Assembly (NCBI GenBank): GCA_020625875.1
Contig: JAHLAX010000032.1
Span: 1 to 64,000, forward strand
Length of the DNA stretch: 64,000 nt
Source: a bacterium
GTDB taxonomy: Bacteria; Bacillota; Clostridia; Oscillospirales; Acutalibacteraceae
Reading direction: 5' to 3'
Below the pieces are notes generated by a model. That model was not told the origin of the DNA. It did no database searches and saw only the letters and a list, made by a program, of their open reading frames with translations. Of this stretch, positions 46,676-56,433 are shown piece by piece (the first letter of the stretch is position 1; each line of letters begins with the position of its first letter). A program made the position numbers and the translations under genes.

Positions 46676-47548
46676 GTGACAAAAAAGGCAATCAAAACTG
46701 GTTTAATTATGGAAGGCGGCGCTATGCGCGGCATGTTTACCTGCGGAGTAATTGACGTCTTTATGGAGAATAATATCAGCTTTGACGGCGCCGCTGGTAT
46801 TTCGGCGGGCGCGGTTTTCGGTTGCAATTTTAAGTCAAAACAAATCGGCAGACCGATTCGCTACAACAAAAAATATTGCAGGGATCCCCGATATTGTAGC
46901 TTTCGTTCGCTGATAAAGACGGGGGATATGTACGGGGTGGATTTCTGTTACAGGGAGCTTCCCGACATACTTGATCCTTTTGACCGAGAGACCTTTCGAA
47001 ATAATCCTATGGATTTTTATATAGGCGCTACCGATGTAAAAACAGGTAAATGTATTTATCACAAATGTACCGACGGCGGCGAAACAGACATTAGATGGAT
47101 GCAGGCTTCAGCCTCAATGCCGTTGGTATCGAAGCCTGTTTCTGTTGACGGATATGTGTTGCTCGACGGGGGAATATCCGACTCGGTTCCTTACAAATAT
47201 ATGGAAAACATCGGTTACAACCGAAATGTGATGATTCTGACGCAGCCCGAAGGATACAGAAAGACTAAAAGCAAGACGCTTGTGTTGTCAAAGCTTATCC
47301 TTCATAAATATCCCGCCATAGTAAAGGCGCTGGCGGAACGTCACAATATGTATAACAGACAAATGGACGAAATAAAAGAGAGGGAGCTAGGCGGCTCATC
47401 TTTTATAATCAGACCTCCCGAAGCACTCGGTATCAGTCGAACCGAGAATAATCCCGACGAGTTGGAAAGAGTTTACAGAACAGGCAGAAGGGCGGCGGAA
47501 GAAGCGCTTTCTAGCCTAAAAGCTTTTCTCGACAAGGAGGAGTTATAA
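46676..47548 (+). CDS. Patatin-like phospholipase
   Basis: GLIMEGGAMRGMFTCGVIDVFMEN, GISAGA (GxSxG), DGGISDSVP. Confidence 0.92.
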   Translation: MTKKAIKTGLIMEGGAMRGMFTCGVIDVFMENNISFDGAAGISAGAVFGCNFKSKQIGRPIRYNKKYCRDPRYCSFRSLIKTGDMYGVDFCYRELPDILDPFDRETFRNNPMDFYIGATDVKTGKCIYHKCTDGGETDIRWMQASASMPLVSKPVSVDGYVLLDGGISDSVPYKYMENIGYNRNVMILTQPEGYRKTKSKTLVLSKLILHKYPAIVKALAERHNMYNRQMDEIKERELGGSSFIIRPPEALGISRTENNPDELERVYRTGRRAAEEALSSLKAFLDKEEL

Positions 47549-47550
47549 AA

Positions 47551-48687
47551 ATGACAGAACAAAAAGACATAGCGGTGCTTGCCGCCGAAAGAGAAAAAAC
47601 AATCGTTAAAACCAGCGTCATCGGCATACTTGCCAATGTGCTGCTTGCCGCTTTTAAGGCGTTTGTCGGTTTGGTGTCGAACTCAATCGCTGTTACACTG
47701 GACGCGGTCAACAACCTTTCCGACGCGCTGTCGTCAGTAATAACGATTATCGGCGCGAAGCTCGGCGCTAAACAGCCCGATAAAAAGCATCCGCTCGGCT
47801 ATGGCAGAATAGAATATCTCAGCTCGATGATTGTCGCGGCGATTGTGCTCTACGCGGGTATCACTTCGCTTGTGGAATCAATAAAGAAGATTATCAGCCC
47901 TGAAACAGCCGATTACAGTATGGTTTCGCTCATCATTATCGCTGTGGCGATAGGGGTAAAGCTGATACTCGGCGTTTATGTCAGAAGCAAGGGCAGAAAG
48001 GTGAACTCGGGCGCGTTAATCGCCTCTGGTTCCGACGCCTTGTTTGACGCGATTCTGTCCGCTTCCGTTTTAGCTTCGGCGATAGTATTTTTGATTTGGG
48101 GTATTTCGCTCGAGGCGTATGTCGGCGTTGTTATCGCGGGCTTCATCATAAAAGCAGGTATCGAAATGATGATAGAAACGCTCAACGATATTATCGGCAA
48201 GCGTGAGGACGCTGAAAGTATCAAGGAGCTTAAACAGACTATCTGTGAGGAAGAAGCGGTGCTCGGCGCGTATGATATTACTCTGTTTAATTACGGTCCC
48301 AGCAAAAACTACGCTTCGGTTCATATTGAACTTCCCGATACTCTGACTGTCAATGATGTTGATATTATTACAAGAAGAATACAGCTTAATGTTTATCAAA
48401 AGACAGGGGTAATACTGACAGGTATCGGCGTATATTCCTATAACACATCAGACGATGAGGCGGCTCAGATTCGAAACGCGATACAAAAAACCGTTATGTC
48501 TCACGAATGGGCGCTTCAGCTTCACGGCTTTTACGCTGATACACAGAATAAAACAATACGCTTTGACGTAGTTATTAGCTTTGATATTGACAGGAGAGAA
48601 GCGGTTGAGATTATGACGGGCGAGGTTATGGCGTTGTATCCCGATTATACCGTTTCGATTGTACCCGATTTTGATGTGGCTGATTAA
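47551..48687 (+). CDS. Cation diffusion facilitator transporter
   Basis: NSIAVTLDAVNNLSDALSSVITIIGAKL…KKHPLGYGRIEYLSS. Confidence 0.93.
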   Translation: MTEQKDIAVLAAEREKTIVKTSVIGILANVLLAAFKAFVGLVSNSIAVTLDAVNNLSDALSSVITIIGAKLGAKQPDKKHPLGYGRIEYLSSMIVAAIVLYAGITSLVESIKKIISPETADYSMVSLIIIAVAIGVKLILGVYVRSKGRKVNSGALIASGSDALFDAILSASVLASAIVFLIWGISLEAYVGVVIAGFIIKAGIEMMIETLNDIIGKREDAESIKELKQTICEEEAVLGAYDITLFNYGPSKNYASVHIELPDTLTVNDVDIITRRIQLNVYQKTGVILTGIGVYSYNTSDDEAAQIRNAIQKTVMSHEWALQLHGFYADTQNKTIRFDVVISFDIDRREAVEIMTGEVMALYPDYTVSIVPDFDVAD

Positions 48688-48742
48688 AAACGTGAGTATA
48701 GTAAGATATAATTAACATACACAGAAAAGGAGCGGAGTAATT

Positions 48743-49177
48743 ATGCGAAGAAGACAAAGACGGCGCCTGCTGCTAAAATCGTTCAGGACTTTAGGCGCGG
48801 ATAAGGTAATGCTTGTGTATATCATCTGGTTTTTCGCTGCCGCTGTTCCTATTTGGCTGTTGGAGCCGCATATCAAAACTTATGCCGACAGCCTGTGGTT
48901 TTGTTTCGCCTCCGCTACCTCGATAGGTTACGGAGACATCAGCGCGACAACTGTAATGGGCAGGATAATAACCGTTATACTCTCTGTCTATTCAATAGCT
49001 GTTATCGCGATTTTTACAGCCGTAATTGTAGGCTTCTTTATGGATATAGCTAAAGCAAAAGCGAACGAAAGCGCTCAGCAGTTCACGGACGACCTTGAAC
49101 ATCTGCACGAACTGTCTAAAGAAGACCTCGAGAATCTCTCTAAGCGGGTTAAGAATTTTTTGAAAAAAGGTGAATAA
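48743..49177 (+). CDS. Two-TM potassium channel-like protein
   Basis: Pore FASATSIGYGDISATTVMGR between two TM helices. Confidence 0.88.
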   Translation: MRRRQRRRLLLKSFRTLGADKVMLVYIIWFFAAAVPIWLLEPHIKTYADSLWFCFASATSIGYGDISATTVMGRIITVILSVYSIAVIAIFTAVIVGFFMDIAKAKANESAQQFTDDLEHLHELSKEDLENLSKRVKNFLKKGE

Positions 49178-49191
49178 TCTATAAAATAAAA

Positions 49192-49224
49192 CCGTGAGGA
49201 TTTTAGTTGAATCCTCACGGCTTT
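49192..49224. terminator. Bidirectional terminator
   Basis: CCGTGAGGAT / ATCCTCACGG. Confidence 0.75.
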
Positions 49225-49236
49225 TGTTTAGATGAC

Positions 49237-51402
49237 TTAAATTACTATTTCGCTGTCCTCAACGCGTTCGTTAAAGAAGTTTATAACCTTAAGACACGGC
49301 TTTCTGAGAACCAGTCCTATAAACAGCGCGCCCACAGCAAACAGCATCAGGTATCCCAAATCCGACCAGTACGCGCCGTAGTCAACGCCCGCCACAGCTT
49401 CTCTCAAAGCGTTGACGCCGTACTTAAACGGCAGGAACGGTGCCATAGCCTGGAACGGAGCGGGAAGAACCTCTATGGGGAATGTTCCGCCCGAGCCCGC
49501 TACCTGAAGAACGAGGATGATAACGGCGAGAGCTTTTCCTATTACACTGAAAGTTATGGTCAGAGAATAGATAATCAGCGTGTATACGAAACTCGAAACC
49601 AGACTCGCTACTACAAAGAGAACAGGGTCCAGACACTGGGTTTTGAGGAAGAACAAATCTCCGAGCGAAATTACCAATGCCTGAATCTGACCGATAAAGA
49701 AGAATATGAGATAGCGGCCGAAATAAACCTGATACGGTTTTGGCTCGTTCAGGGCTTTTTGCTGGCGTTTGGTCAGTTCAACGCTTATTACCGCTACGAG
49801 CACAACTCCGCCTACCCATAAGCCGAGCGAGGTGTAGAACGGCGTCATCGCCGAGCCGTAGTTCTCAATCGGATACAGACGTTCCTTGTCGGTGCTGACA
49901 GGGCTCGAAACGAAGTCAGCGAGCTTCTCGGGGCTTTCTATGATTGGCGAGATAAAGTCCTCGACCTTTTTACTGTTTTTAACATCGTTAATCTTCTTGA
50001 TCAGTGAATCAATTTTTGTGTTCGTATTGTCAAGAAGTCCGTTAAGGTTTTTAAAGGTTAATTTGAGGTTATCGACAGTATCTTTGCCTGTGCTGATAAC
50101 TTTACCAATGCCGAGCGAACCTGAACCGATTGACGATACAAAGTCCGAAACATTGTCGAGAGCCTTGTATGCTTTGCTCGCGGCGTCGTCAATTTTGCTT
50201 TTTGCTCCCGAAAAATCTGTTTTAACACCGCTTAATTCGGTTTTTGCCGACGAAACAGCGTTCTTTATATCGTTTTGAACATTCTTGGGAAGACTTCCTG
50301 TCTTGCGGATAGTGGAGCAGGCGTTGTTAATCTTGCTTATAATGAGGTTCTGCTTTGTGTTCGAATCATTAAGCTTTTTTGTCAGCGCCTTGAATTCAAG
50401 TTTCGGGAAGGTCTGATTAATCTTCTGTAATACAGACAAAACCTTGTCGTTAATACCGATAATCTTGTTGTTTATCTTTGTAACGCGCGAGAGCCTGTCG
50501 GCAGCGCTGTCAGCGTCCTTGCTTATTTCGTTGAACGAAGAAGTGAGCTCAGTGTCAACATTATCAGCATAATCTATAGTCTGATCGATAAAATCAGAGA
50601 GCGATGATGTAATCTGAGGTGATGTGGAGCCTAAAGACTTCAGGGTGTTTTTAATGTCGTCGCCCATAACGCCCGCTTTGGCAAGCGCGGATTTAATAGC
50701 GGGGCCCATATCCTCGTTTGCTTTTAACAGGTTGTTGATTGAGTCAAGCGTTGTAATAAACAATCCGTTTGTTTTCTTTAACGAGTTTATGTCGGTTTTA
50801 GTGTTTTTCAGGGTAGTGATTGCTTTGTTTAAAAGCTCCTCCTTCGACGAAGAAAGCTCGTCGCCCGTAAGGTTCAACGCGGTGGCGATAACGTCCGTTA
50901 CCTTGTTGACGTAGGTGGTGTTTACCGAGCTTTCGATAGCCTCCGCGCCCTTATCCGTTATTTTGGGAGCGATAGCGTTTTTCTTTTCGTTTACATAATA
51001 TTTAACTTTTGCTTTTTTGAAAGCTCCTGTCGTAACAGATAACAGATTTTCGCTGAAGTCCTTTGGAATAATGACGGCAGCGTAATAAGTGCCGTTTTTT
51101 ACGCCGTCCAGAGCTTTTTTCTTGCTGACAAAATCCCAGCCCATTTTAGGATTGGCTTTGAGGTTCTTGACTATTTCATCGCCTGCGTTGATTTTTAACG
51201 CCTTATAGTTATAACCCTTGTCAAGCGTGCATACCGCGAAATCGAGCGCGGCTGTGTTTGAGTACGGATCCCAGTTGGCGGCGATATTGAACCATGAATA
51301 AAGCGCGGGCAAGATTCCGATACCGATGATTACAACGAAAACAATAATGTTTTTCGCTACGTTTTTTAAATCAAATTTAAAAATTCCGAATATATTTTTC
51401 AT
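49237..51402 (-). CDS. YhgE/Pip-domain membrane protein
   Basis: N-terminal ILPALYSWFNIAANWDPYSNT and ABC-2-like C-terminal TM domain. Confidence 0.92.
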   Translation of the reverse strand: MKNIFGIFKFDLKNVAKNIIVFVVIIGIGILPALYSWFNIAANWDPYSNTAALDFAVCTLDKGYNYKALKINAGDEIVKNLKANPKMGWDFVSKKKALDGVKNGTYYAAVIIPKDFSENLLSVTTGAFKKAKVKYYVNEKKNAIAPKITDKGAEAIESSVNTTYVNKVTDVIATALNLTGDELSSSKEELLNKAITTLKNTKTDINSLKKTNGLFITTLDSINNLLKANEDMGPAIKSALAKAGVMGDDIKNTLKSLGSTSPQITSSLSDFIDQTIDYADNVDTELTSSFNEISKDADSAADRLSRVTKINNKIIGINDKVLSVLQKINQTFPKLEFKALTKKLNDSNTKQNLIISKINNACSTIRKTGSLPKNVQNDIKNAVSSAKTELSGVKTDFSGAKSKIDDAASKAYKALDNVSDFVSSIGSGSLGIGKVISTGKDTVDNLKLTFKNLNGLLDNTNTKIDSLIKKINDVKNSKKVEDFISPIIESPEKLADFVSSPVSTDKERLYPIENYGSAMTPFYTSLGLWVGGVVLVAVISVELTKRQQKALNEPKPYQVYFGRYLIFFFIGQIQALVISLGDLFFLKTQCLDPVLFVVASLVSSFVYTLIIYSLTITFSVIGKALAVIILVLQVAGSGGTFPIEVLPAPFQAMAPFLPFKYGVNALREAVAGVDYGAYWSDLGYLMLFAVGALFIGLVLRKPCLKVINFFNERVEDSEIVI

Positions 51403-51710
51403 TCTTCTGTTTCCTCATCTTCCGTATGATTGCTGTATTCGTCCTCAACCCCGAGGTAATAGGCGAACTTATGGTACTTATAATCTGCGCGTATCATCAG
51501 CGCGGCGCAGTAAAAGTCCGTAATAACCCAGAGAATCAAAAAAGCTATTTTGTTTTCAAGGCTAAACATCAGAGTAAGAAATATTATTCCCGAAATGATG
51601 ATGAACATAGCGCCGTAGCGTCTGTATTTCAGGCGTTTTTCTTTAGCTTCCTCATACCCTTTTTTTATTTTTTGATAGGTAAGATGTTCCTTGCTTTCCG
51701 CGGCGGACAT
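51399..51710 (-). CDS. Hypothetical small membrane protein
   Basis: MSAAESKEHLTYQKIKKGYEEAKEKRLKYRRYGAMFIIISGI…; RBS AGGAGG; 4-nt overlap with YhgE gene. Confidence 0.75.
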   Translation of the reverse strand: MSAAESKEHLTYQKIKKGYEEAKEKRLKYRRYGAMFIIISGIIFLTLMFSLENKIAFLILWVITDFYCAALMIRADYKYHKFAYYLGVEDEYSNHTEDEETEE

Positions 51711-51894
51711 ATCATCGCCTCCTGTTAAAAAATATACATATATTTTATCACACATTTTTTCTCAAAACAAGACGTATAGGCAATAGAATGACGAGAAAAA
51801 CATAATACCTTGTTGAGTTTCTTTTCTTCTTGTGTTAAGATGAGATAGTTGAGAATAAAAATAATTATTCGATAAAATATAAAGACGGGTTATT

Positions 51895-52680
51895 ATGAAA
51901 TCAATTGAGTTTAAAAAACGATTCGCCGCTCTAAAGGAGCGCCATAAACTTCTTATGGAGAGAAATAACGAGGTTTATGAAAAAAAATATGATAATAAAG
52001 AGGACGCGCCGTTCGCTCACGGACTTTGTCTGTCTAAGCTGTTCTGGCTGTTTTTTATCGGCAGCTTCTTCGGAACGGTTCTCGAAACGTTCTACACCAT
52101 TATAATTGACGGGCACTTTGAAATCAGAGTAGGTATGGTTTTCGGACCTTTTATTCCTGTTTACGGCGGCGGAGCTGTGGCTATCACGCTATGTCTGTAT
52201 AAACTGCACAGGATGAACAACATAATTGTGTTTATCGCGTCCGCGATTATCGGAGCCGCCTTCGAGTTCTTTTGCTCGTATTTTCAAGAGATGATTCTGG
52301 GAACAATTAGCTGGGACTACAGCGATACCCCGTTCAATATTGACGGCAGAACCAACCTCGCGTATGCTGTTGTCTGGGGTATTCTGGGGCTTTTGTGGCT
52401 GAGGTATATTTATCCCTTCCTTAGCCGTCAGATTGAGAAGATTCCTAAAAAGCCAGGCAAAATTCTCACAATCGTTCTCTGTATTATTATGATAATCGGC
52501 GGCGTCCTTACAAATGTCGCGATAGACAGAAAGAATAAACGCGCCGAGAATATTCCGCCCAAGACCGTGATAGGTCAGTTTTGTGACGCGGTATTCACGG
52601 ACGATTATATGAAGCTTATTTTTCCTCATATGGGTACAAAGGAGACCTTCGCCGAGGAGAGAATGCAAAAATCAAAATGA
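51895..52680 (+). CDS. Putative ABC-transporter type IV (CmpB/YmaB-like) membrane protein
   Basis: LFWLFFIGSFFGTVLETFYTIIIDGHFEIRVGMVFGPFIPVYGGGA…. Confidence 0.85.
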   Translation: MKSIEFKKRFAALKERHKLLMERNNEVYEKKYDNKEDAPFAHGLCLSKLFWLFFIGSFFGTVLETFYTIIIDGHFEIRVGMVFGPFIPVYGGGAVAITLCLYKLHRMNNIIVFIASAIIGAAFEFFCSYFQEMILGTISWDYSDTPFNIDGRTNLAYAVVWGILGLLWLRYIYPFLSRQIEKIPKKPGKILTIVLCIIMIIGGVLTNVAIDRKNKRAENIPPKTVIGQFCDAVFTDDYMKLIFPHMGTKETFAEERMQKSK

Positions 52681-52683
52681 ATT

Positions 52684-52712
52684 AGCGGAATCCGATTTGG
52701 GTTCCGCTTTTT
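52684..52712 (+). terminator. Rho-independent terminator
   Basis: AGCGGAA…TTCCGCT then T run. Confidence 0.7.
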
Positions 52713-52760
52713 AGTTCGAAGCGTATATGACAGATAGGGACGATAATTATTATAAAAAAT

Positions 52761-52793
52761 TTCAATAATACTTCAATAAAACCTCTGTACTAT
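52761..52793 (+). promoter_or_regulatory. Promoter P1: TTCAATA-ATAC-TTCAATA-N9-TACTAT
   Basis: Direct repeats with 11-nt period; second repeat 9 nt from -10. Confidence 0.75.
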
Positions 52794-52825
52794 ATGATCA
52801 ACATAATATACAGGAGGTAAGTGCA

Positions 52826-54229
52826 ATGAAACGTTTAAATAAATCTATTCTGGCATTAATAACGGCGGCTTTGCTTACCGCGTCGCTCGCGTCCTGCGCG
52901 GGCAGTGGGGACAGCGGATCAACATCAACAACGTCAACAACCAAAGCTACAACGGCGACGACGACAGCGGCGACAACAGTCGAAAAAACTTCAGCGATAA
53001 GCGAAAGCGACATAAAAACTTCAAAAACAATCAAGAACAATAACGACGGCGAACACGCGATAACAGCTGACGGCGAGTCGAAAAGCTATAAGAACACAAA
53101 GGTCGTCAAAACAGGCGACAGCTCACAGAACGATGAAGCTGATTTCTACGGCGATAATTCGGCAATCTTCGCCACCAATAAAGCTACCCTTGATATATCC
53201 GATATGGTTATAAAAACCGACGGTACACACGCCAACGCGGTGTTCAGCTACGGCGAGGGTACGACAGTTAATGTTTCAAATTCCTACATCGAGACGAGCG
53301 GCAACTGCTCGGGCGGCTTGATGACCACGGGTGGCGGTACGATGAACGCCGAGAATCTCACGATAAAGACATCGGGCAGGTCCTCGGCGGCGATACGCTC
53401 TGACCGAGGAGGCGGTACCGTCAACGTTGACGGCGGCAGCTATACGACCTCGGGCACAGGCTCGCCTGTTGTTTACTCGACAGCCGACATTACTGTCAGC
53501 AACGCCGAGATGAAATCCACGGCTTCTCAGGGCGTAGTAGTCGAAGGCAAGAACAGCGTGACACTCAACAACGTTAATCTCAACGCCGATAACAACACCA
53601 AAAACAGCGATAAGTCCGATTGGTATCAGGCGGTAATGATTTATCAGTCTATGTCGGGCGACGCGGCTGAGGGACTTTCGTCATTCACTATGAACGGCGG
53701 CACTCTCACAAATCAGAACGGCGACGTTTTCTTCGTCAACAATACAGCCACAAAGATTACCCTGAAAAACGCCGCAATCACTAACAAGGACAGCGACGGA
53801 TACTTTCTTCGCGCGGCAGCTGCCGGCTGGGGCAACGAGGGCTCAAACGGCGGTCAGGTCAGCCTTTACGCGAGTAATCAGACCATTAACGGCGATATGT
53901 TGGTTGACGATGTGTCCAACCTCAACCTCTATCTCAGCAAGAAGTCAACCTTTAAAGGCGCGATAAACAGCGACGGTCAGGCGGGCGAGGTTTATGTTGA
54001 ACTCGACAGCAACTCAAAATGGGTGCTCACTGGCGACAGCTATATCACATCATTGACCTGCGACGCGGACAGCATTGACCTCAACGGTCACAAGCTCTAC
54101 GTCAACGGCAAGGAATATAAAGCGGGTACAAGCTCAAAGGGCGAAGCGATTGAGGTTGTATCGACAGGCAGCTCAAACGGCGGCGATGCTCCCGACGGAG
54201 GTATGCCTCCCGCGAAACCGAATAAATAA
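52826..54229 (+). CDS. Secreted beta-helix lipoprotein (pectate-lyase-like fold)
   Basis: Lipobox LASCAG; Thr-rich linker; iterated short repeats ATLDISDMVIKTDG…TTVNVSNSYIETSG…. Confidence 0.8.
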   Translation: MKRLNKSILALITAALLTASLASCAGSGDSGSTSTTSTTKATTATTTAATTVEKTSAISESDIKTSKTIKNNNDGEHAITADGESKSYKNTKVVKTGDSSQNDEADFYGDNSAIFATNKATLDISDMVIKTDGTHANAVFSYGEGTTVNVSNSYIETSGNCSGGLMTTGGGTMNAENLTIKTSGRSSAAIRSDRGGGTVNVDGGSYTTSGTGSPVVYSTADITVSNAEMKSTASQGVVVEGKNSVTLNNVNLNADNNTKNSDKSDWYQAVMIYQSMSGDAAEGLSSFTMNGGTLTNQNGDVFFVNNTATKITLKNAAITNKDSDGYFLRAAAAGWGNEGSNGGQVSLYASNQTINGDMLVDDVSNLNLYLSKKSTFKGAINSDGQAGEVYVELDSNSKWVLTGDSYITSLTCDADSIDLNGHKLYVNGKEYKAGTSSKGEAIEVVSTGSSNGGDAPDGGMPPAKPNK

Positions 54230-54242
54230 TTATGTTTAAAAA

Positions 54243-54275
54243 AATAATACAAATTCGATAAAACTGTGCTATAAT
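54243..54275 (+). promoter_or_regulatory. Promoter P-RR: degenerate AATAATA-CAAA-TTCGATA-N9-TATAAT
   Basis: Same geometry as P1-P4 with weaker repeats. Confidence 0.55.
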
Positions 54276-54301
54276 AGTTAAAAAGAAAATGAGGTGATTT
54301 T

Positions 54302-54985
54302 ATGCGCTTGCTTTTGGTTGAGGACGAAAAGCGAATGGCTGAGGCTCTCGCCGCGATTCTCAGAAAAGAAAACTACGAAGTCGATATTATGAACGACGGC
54401 GACGACGGGCTTTATGCCGCTCAGAGCGACGCCTATGATATTATGATTCTTGACGTAATGCTGCCCGGTATGTCTGGTTTTGAAATCGCTAAACAGATAA
54501 GACGCGACGGCATAAAAACGCCGATTCTTATGTTGACGGCGAAGGGCGAGCTTGACGATAAGGTTGAAGGGCTCGACAGCGGCGCCGACGATTATCTCAC
54601 AAAACCGTTTATGACAAAGGAGCTTCTCGCGAGGCTTCGGGCGTTAGAGCGCAGATACTCGGGCGTTAATAACGAAAATACTCTTGAGTTCGGCGATGTT
54701 GAGCTCAATACCGAGAGCTGTATGCTGATTTGTAAGACTAACGGGCAGTCAGTTCGTCTTAAGGAAAAGGAATTCAACATAATGCGCCACCTGCTTATCA
54801 ACAAAAACCGTGTTATGGAGCGTGAAAGTCTCGCGATGAAAATCTGGAACTACGACAGCGAGGCTGAATACAACAATGTTGAGGTGTATATTTCGTTCAC
54901 AAGAAAAAAGCTCAAATTCATAGGCGCGAAAACCGAGATTAAATCCGTGCGCGGAATAGGTTATGAGTTGAGATACGGAGGCTGA
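54302..54985 (+). CDS. OmpR-family response regulator
   Basis: MRLLLVEDEKRMAEALAAILRKENYEVD…; winged-helix C-terminus. Confidence 0.96.
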   Translation: MRLLLVEDEKRMAEALAAILRKENYEVDIMNDGDDGLYAAQSDAYDIMILDVMLPGMSGFEIAKQIRRDGIKTPILMLTAKGELDDKVEGLDSGADDYLTKPFMTKELLARLRALERRYSGVNNENTLEFGDVELNTESCMLICKTNGQSVRLKEKEFNIMRHLLINKNRVMERESLAMKIWNYDSEAEYNNVEVYISFTRKKLKFIGAKTEIKSVRGIGYELRYGG

Positions 54986-54987
54986 CT

Positions 54988-56223
54988 ATGTTTCGAAAAT
55001 CAAAAATAAAAATTGTCGCCTCAATAATGACGATTATGACGCTGCTCATCGCGGGTACCTTTGGAGTTATTTATTTTTCCAGCTACCGTGAGATGTCCCA
55101 AAAGGACCAGCATATGCTGGAGCGTTACTGTGAAATGTATAATGACGAGGACGGATTCTCAAAGCCCGACAAGAATAATATGCGTGACGATAACCGTCCT
55201 CAAAAGCCTGAGGATGAGCGGGCTTTTGACGTCGCGGCAATGTACTCAGTTTCATTTGACGAAGATAATGAGGTTGAGAAAATTGACAACAGCAGTCAGA
55301 CAATGTCAAACGAGGATTTGACCGCTTTGGCGAAAACCGCGCTGAATTCATCCGACGCTAAGGGAAAGCTTGAGGGGTATAATTATCTTGTCAAAAAAAC
55401 GGATGATTACACGCTGGTTGTATTTATGGACAGCTCAAGCTTCGATAAAAACGCCGAGACTTTGTTAAAGTACACGCTGATATTCGGAGCGGGTTCTCTG
55501 ATTATTGTTTTCGCGTTGTCAATTTTGCTCGCTAATCTGATTATCCGCCCGCTCGAAAAGAACCACGAAGCTCAAAAGCGTTTTATATCTGACGCGGGAC
55601 ATGAGCTTAAAACGCCCGTAACCGTTATATCCACCAACGCCGAGGTGCTCGAGGGCGAAATCGGCGAGAATCGCTGGCTTAATAATATCGTCTACGAAAA
55701 CGAGCGGATGTCGATTCTTATAAAACAGCTTATGGCGCTCACAAAGACCGACAAAAACGAGATTAAGCTCGAAAAGGTCGACTTTAGCCATATTGTAATC
55801 GGTGAGATTCTTCCGTTTGAGAGCATAGCTTTTGAAAAGGGGATTGAGATAGATTACGAAAAAATTGAGGATGGTATAACCGTAAACGGCAATTCCTCTC
55901 AGCTCAGCCAGCTTGTGTCAATCCTGATTGACAACGCCATTGAACACAGCACAGGCGGCAATATAGAGGTCAGCCTCGGCAAAAATCATAACAAGGCTGT
56001 TCTGAGTGTTATAAATAACGGTGATGAGATTCCCGAGGACAAGAGAGCGCTGCTCTTTGACCGCTTCTACCGCGTCAACGAGGCGAGAAACGACGACGGC
56101 GGCAACCACTACGGCTTGGGGCTTTCTATCGCGAAATCCATTGTTGACGCTCACAAGGGCGAGATGACTGTTGACTGTAAGGACGGCAAGGTTATTTTTG
56201 AGGTTAGTTTAAAAACAGTTTAA
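54988..56223 (+). CDS. Sensor histidine kinase
   Basis: RFISDAGHELKTPVTVISTNAEVLEGE H-box; HATPase motifs. Confidence 0.95.
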   Translation: MFRKSKIKIVASIMTIMTLLIAGTFGVIYFSSYREMSQKDQHMLERYCEMYNDEDGFSKPDKNNMRDDNRPQKPEDERAFDVAAMYSVSFDEDNEVEKIDNSSQTMSNEDLTALAKTALNSSDAKGKLEGYNYLVKKTDDYTLVVFMDSSSFDKNAETLLKYTLIFGAGSLIIVFALSILLANLIIRPLEKNHEAQKRFISDAGHELKTPVTVISTNAEVLEGEIGENRWLNNIVYENERMSILIKQLMALTKTDKNEIKLEKVDFSHIVIGEILPFESIAFEKGIEIDYEKIEDGITVNGNSSQLSQLVSILIDNAIEHSTGGNIEVSLGKNHNKAVLSVINNGDEIPEDKRALLFDRFYRVNEARNDDGGNHYGLGLSIAKSIVDAHKGEMTVDCKDGKVIFEVSLKTV

Positions 56224-56344
56224 ATCAGAATAGTCGAGCGTAGCACCTATATTTACTATCCAAAACTTGACATAAGTATTATGGTCAGGGGGATAGCATT
56301 GTTTAAATAGGAAATTCACGGACTGACGTGGAAAATTAAAAAAT

Positions 56345-56377
56345 TTCAATAAATAATCAATAAATCTCCTGTATTAT
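56345..56377 (+). promoter_or_regulatory. Promoter P2: TTCAATA-AATA-ATCAATA-N9-TATTAT
   Basis: Same geometry as P1. Confidence 0.75.
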
Positions 56378-56433
56378 ATGGTTGTAATACAGGAGATTAC
56401 TTGTTTAACAGATAAAGATTGGAGGTCTACTCA

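Noticed and set aside
51869-51880. TTCGATAAAATATAAAG before the 51895 gene as a sixth member of the TTCAATA regulon
   Set aside because: Only one half-site-like match, no upstream repeat at 11-nt period and no -10 at the required 9-nt spacing.
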